Assembly: GCF_010667575.1 (NCBI RefSeq) | Contig: NZ_JAABNT010000004.1 | Location: forward strand, 265,156-329,155 | Length of the DNA: 64,000 nucleotides | Source: Sulfitobacter sediminilitoris | GTDB lineage: Bacteria; Pseudomonadota; Alphaproteobacteria; Rhodobacterales; Rhodobacteraceae | Reading direction: 5' to 3' | Part shown: piece by piece, positions 60,990 through 64,000 of the stretch | How positions within the stretch are numbered: position 1 is the first letter of the stretch | How the letters are laid out: the number at the start of each line of letters is the position of its first letter | The notes under the pieces: model-generated | Database searches by the model: none | Seen by the model: the letters and a program-made list of their open reading frames with translations, nothing else | Told to the model about the DNA's origin: nothing | Made by a program: the position numbers and the translations under genes

Positions 60990-62096
60990 TTACTGGCTCA
61001 GCCACGCCTGGAATTTCGCATCCAGATCGTCACGATAGTCCGCCCACCACTCGTAGTTGTAGAGGAAGGTGTTCTTGGCGTTCTCTGGATCGGTCGGCAT
61101 GTGTGGTGCCATTTCGATACCCAGCGATGCGTGCTTGCCGACCAGCGGTGCGGACGACTTACGTGCAGGACCGTAAGAGATGTACTTGGCCTGATCCGCC
61201 AGACGCTCTGTGTCTGTCGCGAATTTGACGTAGTCCAGCGCGCGTGCTTCACGCTCCGGGCTCAGACCTGTTGGGATGATCCAGCCATCAAGGTCAAACA
61301 CCTGCGCGTCCCAAAGCATGGCGACAGGCTGCTTTTGCTCTTCGATCAGAGAGAAGAGGCGACCGTTGTAGGTGGAGCCCATGACAACTTCGCCATCAGC
61401 AAGCAGCTGTGGTGTGTCGGCACCAGCGGACCACCAAATCACGTCATCCTTGATGGTATCGAGCTTGGCAAACGCCTGCGCCTGGCCTTCTTCGGTCTCC
61501 AGCACATCATAGACGTCGTCTTTGGCAACGCCGTCACAGATCAGTGCCCACTCCATGTTGTTGATGGGGCGCTTTTCCAGCGAACGCTTGCCGGGGTACA
61601 TCTCTGTGTCGAACAGCGAACAGATTTCGGTCGGTGCGGTGCCGCCGACCATGTCTGTCCGGTAGCCTACAGTTGTGGAATACACGATCTGCGGAATGAA
61701 GCAGTCAGAGACCAGCAAGTCGCCAAAATCGTCAGAGGCCTTGGAGCCATCATCGCCATCGGCCAACTGCTCGTCCGCGTCGATTTCCATCGCCAGACCT
61801 TCATCGCACAGGCGGATCGCATCAGACGCAACAACGTCGACCACATCCCATGTGACGTTGCCTGCTTCGTTCATCGCGCGCAGCTTGGCGACAGCCTCGG
61901 CAGAGGATTCATCGTTGATGATGTTGACGCCTGTCTTTTCCATATAGGGGTCGTGATAGGCCGCCTGCTGCGATGCGGAATAGGCACCGCCCCAGCTGAC
62001 GATTGTCATCTCATTGGCCATGTGACCGTCCGCGAACGCCATTGAGGCTGTCAGCGTCAGGCACGATGTGGCCATCAGTTTCATAGTGGTTTTCAT
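60990..62096 (-). CDS. ABC importer substrate-binding protein, PotD-like
   Basis: This 368-residue periplasmic protein has a signal peptide ending at about residue 22 (MKLMATSCLTLTASMAFADG). The PotD/PotF fold pattern shows as MTIVSWGGAYSASQQAAY, VVDVVASDAIRLC, GDDGSKASDDFGDLLVSDC and KRPINNMEWAL. Spermidine- or putrescine-binding homologues share this fold, but the ligand here is undetermined. GGGAG lies six bases before the ATG. It is placed between the ATPase and permease genes, with hairpins on both sides. Confidence 0.92.
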   Translation of the reverse strand: MKTTMKLMATSCLTLTASMAFADGHMANEMTIVSWGGAYSASQQAAYHDPYMEKTGVNIINDESSAEAVAKLRAMNEAGNVTWDVVDVVASDAIRLCDEGLAMEIDADEQLADGDDGSKASDDFGDLLVSDCFIPQIVYSTTVGYRTDMVGGTAPTEICSLFDTEMYPGKRSLEKRPINNMEWALICDGVAKDDVYDVLETEEGQAQAFAKLDTIKDDVIWWSAGADTPQLLADGEVVMGSTYNGRLFSLIEEQKQPVAMLWDAQVFDLDGWIIPTGLSPEREARALDYVKFATDTERLADQAKYISYGPARKSSAPLVGKHASLGIEMAPHMPTDPENAKNTFLYNYEWWADYRDDLDAKFQAWLSQ

Positions 62097-62138
62097 CGGA
62101 TTCTCCCGTTTATTTACCCGGATTGGTATTCCAAGGAC

Positions 62139-62152
62139 GCCGCCCGGGCGGC
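62139..62152. other. GC-rich perfect palindrome between ATPase and binding-protein genes
   Basis: The palindrome GCCGCCCGGGCGGC (62139-62152) lies in the 90-bp gap between these two genes. In the transcript it would form a short strong hairpin 5' of the binding-protein gene. It has no T-run, so it may be a processing or stability element rather than a terminator. Confidence 0.4.
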
Positions 62153-62186
62153 CACGCCCTCTAGCTCATGTCAGTCGCGGTTTCGC

Positions 62187-63281
62187 TTAGGCATCCAGCG
62201 CCCGACAATCTTGTGGCAACCACCCGATCTCGATCATTTCACCCGGCTTCAGGCGTTTTTGATCGGGGGCGTTGCGTGTTTTGATAACAAACTCATCCGT
62301 GCCCGCAACCCTAAGGCGTGTGCGGAAAATGTCGCCCATGTAGATGAATTCGAGGACTTCGGCCTTCAACGTATGCGTGCCCTCTTGCAAACGCTCTGCG
62401 TTAAACTCTACCCGTTCCGGGCGGATCGACACTGTGGTACGCTCACCGACTTGACTGACGTTCACGGGCACAGCGTCAATGATGTCGCCGCTGTCCAGCT
62501 TGACGATACAGGTGTCGCCTTTGATTTCCTCAACGACGCCATCAAGGGTATTATTCTCACCAATGAATTGCGCAACAAAGCTATTCTCGGGCTTTTCATA
62601 AAGCTCATCTGGTGGCGCCAACTGCTGAATGCGCCCATCATCGAACACAGCCACGCGGTCAGACATGGTCAGCGCCTCTGTCTGGTCGTGCGTCACGTAG
62701 ACAGTCGTGATGCCCAACTCGTGCGCCAGATTGGTGATCTCGAACTGCAAGGTTTCGCGCAGTTGTTTATCAAGTGCGCCCAGCGGCTCGTCCATCAGAA
62801 CCAGTTCAGGCTCAAACACCAAGGCCCGCGCCAGTGCGATCCGCTGCTGCTGACCACCGGACAATTGTGCTGGCCGGCGGCCTGCAAAACTACCCATCTG
62901 AACCATGTCGAGAGCGCGTTTTACTTTTTCGTCCCGTTCGGATTTGCCCATTTTGCGCACTTCCAGAGGGAACGAGAGGTTCTCTGCCACACTCATGTGC
63001 GGGAACAGCGCGTAGTTTTGGAAAACCATTCCGATGCCACGCTTGTGCGGTGGAATGTTGTTGATCGACACACCATCAAGCAGGATATCACCGTGAGTTG
63101 CTGTCTCAAAACCTGCCAGCATCATCAGGCAGGTTGTCTTGCCCGATCCCGATGGCCCAAGCATCGTCAGAAACTCGCCTTTTGGCATGGAGAGGTTTAG
63201 ATCTTTGACGACGAGCGTTTCGCCGTCATAACTTTTTTGCACACGATCAAATGCGACGAAGGCTCCGTCGGCTGTGGTCAT
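62187..63281 (-). CDS. ABC importer ATP-binding protein, PotA-like
   Basis: This 364-residue ATPase has Walker A GPSGSGKTT (about residues 43-51), the Q-loop VFQNYALFPHM, signature LSGGQQQR, Walker B LVLMDEPLGALD and the H-loop VTHDQTEA. A C-terminal TOBE domain follows (VSIRPERVEF). It is the first gene of the four-gene importer operon. The promoter must lie in the following 0.7 kb. Confidence 0.95.
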   Translation of the reverse strand: MTTADGAFVAFDRVQKSYDGETLVVKDLNLSMPKGEFLTMLGPSGSGKTTCLMMLAGFETATHGDILLDGVSINNIPPHKRGIGMVFQNYALFPHMSVAENLSFPLEVRKMGKSERDEKVKRALDMVQMGSFAGRRPAQLSGGQQQRIALARALVFEPELVLMDEPLGALDKQLRETLQFEITNLAHELGITTVYVTHDQTEALTMSDRVAVFDDGRIQQLAPPDELYEKPENSFVAQFIGENNTLDGVVEEIKGDTCIVKLDSGDIIDAVPVNVSQVGERTTVSIRPERVEFNAERLQEGTHTLKAEVLEFIYMGDIFRTRLRVAGTDEFVIKTRNAPDQKRLKPGEMIEIGWLPQDCRALDA

Positions 63282-64000
63282 TGCGTTACATCCCCGTTTT
63301 GCCCGCCAGATTTCTTTGCACCCGGTCAGACTTCATATTTTCTGCACTGACTGTGAAACGTTGCGCTGCGTTTTACAATCAGAAAGTCCATGTCGCTTGC
63401 CAACCGGGGATCAATTCAAAAGAAATCACTGCCTGAGGGCAATTTTGCAAGGAAAATGGTCAATCAGAATGGAAATTGAAGTCAATATGCCTTCAGTTAA
63501 CTAGGCATCCCGGTCGCGAACAAGGGACTCTTGCCGCCATAACGCTCTGGTTTCATGATCTCTGAGATACGCCCAAGGCAAAAATGCGAAAGTTCTAATT
63601 CAAAAGAATGATCAATCAAACATCGCAATGTGGGGAAGTGGCGGACCGAGGATCACCTACACTAATCTCTCAATTTCCTGTTTTTAAATAGTTGTTGAGA
63701 ATATCAAAATTTAGATACCACACAAAGTACCCCACAGAGTTGTCAGACTACGGGTCCAACCATGTGAAGCACCCTAGATGTATCAGACTAGCGCTGCTTT
63801 GGTAGGATCTGGTCACTGACGGCCCAAAGCCGCCGTCCGCCGAAGATATCAGATGCTGCGATGCGGCCCGTCGAACCAGCTCTCTGTTTGCGTAAGTGTC
63901 AAGCGCGGGTTTCTCGGTCATTCGGGGACCTGGTTCTCTACGAAGTCGGCAGTGCCGCTTCCTGATGGCGTCCGGGAGCTGATCGGCCAAAATGTCATTC
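63282..64000. other. Gene-poor end region upstream of the importer operon
   Basis: No gene is supported in these 719 bases. The first part should hold the importer promoter. A notably AT-rich stretch lies at about 63660-63725. On the minus strand a frame ends with TGA at 63917-63919 and an ATG overlaps it (ATGA at 63917-63920); the downstream 57-residue frame reaches 63748. This could be a gene junction cut by the right edge, or chance. No insertion-sequence ends or tRNA were seen. Confidence 0.4.

Noticed and set aside
60981..62045. Plus-strand frame of 354 codons opposite the binding-protein gene
   Set aside because: Antisense shadow; the opposite strand has a signal peptide, ribosome site and a PotD-like product.
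1..64000. tRNA or rRNA genes, CRISPR arrays, insertion sequences, prophage
   Set aside because: I looked for TTCGAAT-type T-loops, repeat-spacer patterns, transposase motifs and phage genes and recognised none; weak or degenerate copies could be missed by eye.

Overview
The window is about 64 kb of gene-dense chromosome from an alphaproteobacterium, most likely Rhodobacterales (Roseobacter group). The evidence is moderately high GC with AT-poor third codon positions, a tiny aa3-type cytochrome oxidase subunit IV, a DmdC-like acyl-CoA dehydrogenase, a PyrB/degenerate-PyrC pair, the uvrC-pgsA-moaD-moaE order, and many tightly coupled operons with ATGA or GTGA start/stop overlaps. I recognised no rRNA, tRNA, CRISPR array, insertion sequence or prophage. 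The species cannot be fixed from sequence alone.

Left part (1-32 kb), mostly housekeeping. A coupled minus-strand operon fdhD-mobA-mobB-(unknown, cut by the left edge) finishes molybdenum cofactor and formate dehydrogenase maturation. Further cofactor genes are moaB (15.4 kb) and moaD/moaE (28.8-29.5 kb). Between them lie an AzlCD exporter, a DmdC-like acyl-CoA dehydrogenase with a metallo-hydrolase, a Sua5-type tRNA modification enzyme, AlgH/YqgE, a secreted DsbD N-domain protein, an RND efflux pump and its adaptor, a family-4-like uracil-DNA glycosylase, and a plus-strand pyrimidine/phospholipid operon (pyrB, three small membrane proteins, a pyrC-like pseudo-enzyme, plsY, a LysE exporter). 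Then come an rsmE-hypothetical-gshA operon, ubiA, and an OmpA/BON envelope protein with a coiled-coil partner.

Middle part (32-49 kb). uvrC is preceded by an AT-rich 5' region carrying a perfect DnaA box. It is followed by a pteridine-reductase-like SDR, a Na+/Ca2+ antiporter, a 54-residue zinc-ribbon membrane peptide, an S49 peptidase, an ABC-2 exporter, a CoxG-like protein and a quinone oxidoreductase. A two-component system lies divergent from a periplasmic HtrA protease, with a palindrome and repeated half-sites between them. A complete Mrp-type Na+/H+ antiporter operon (AB fusion, C, D, E, F, G) ends at a strong terminator.

Right part (49-63.3 kb), apparently accessory catabolism. On the minus strand are an SDR, a glutamine-synthetase-like ligase, a Rieske oxygenase and an arylformamidase-like hydrolase. 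Divergent from these are a cytosolic PAS histidine kinase and a single-domain response regulator. Next is a coupled plus-strand trio: a diaminopropionate-lyase-like PLP enzyme, an M24 peptidase/ectoine-hydrolase-like enzyme and a two-cysteine Asp/Glu-racemase-like enzyme. Converging on the trio is a spermidine/putrescine-type ABC importer whose first permease has a 225-residue extracytoplasmic insertion. Together these look like uptake and breakdown of a small nitrogenous solute that I cannot name. It is the best candidate here for an undescribed system. The last 0.7 kb has no gene I can support.
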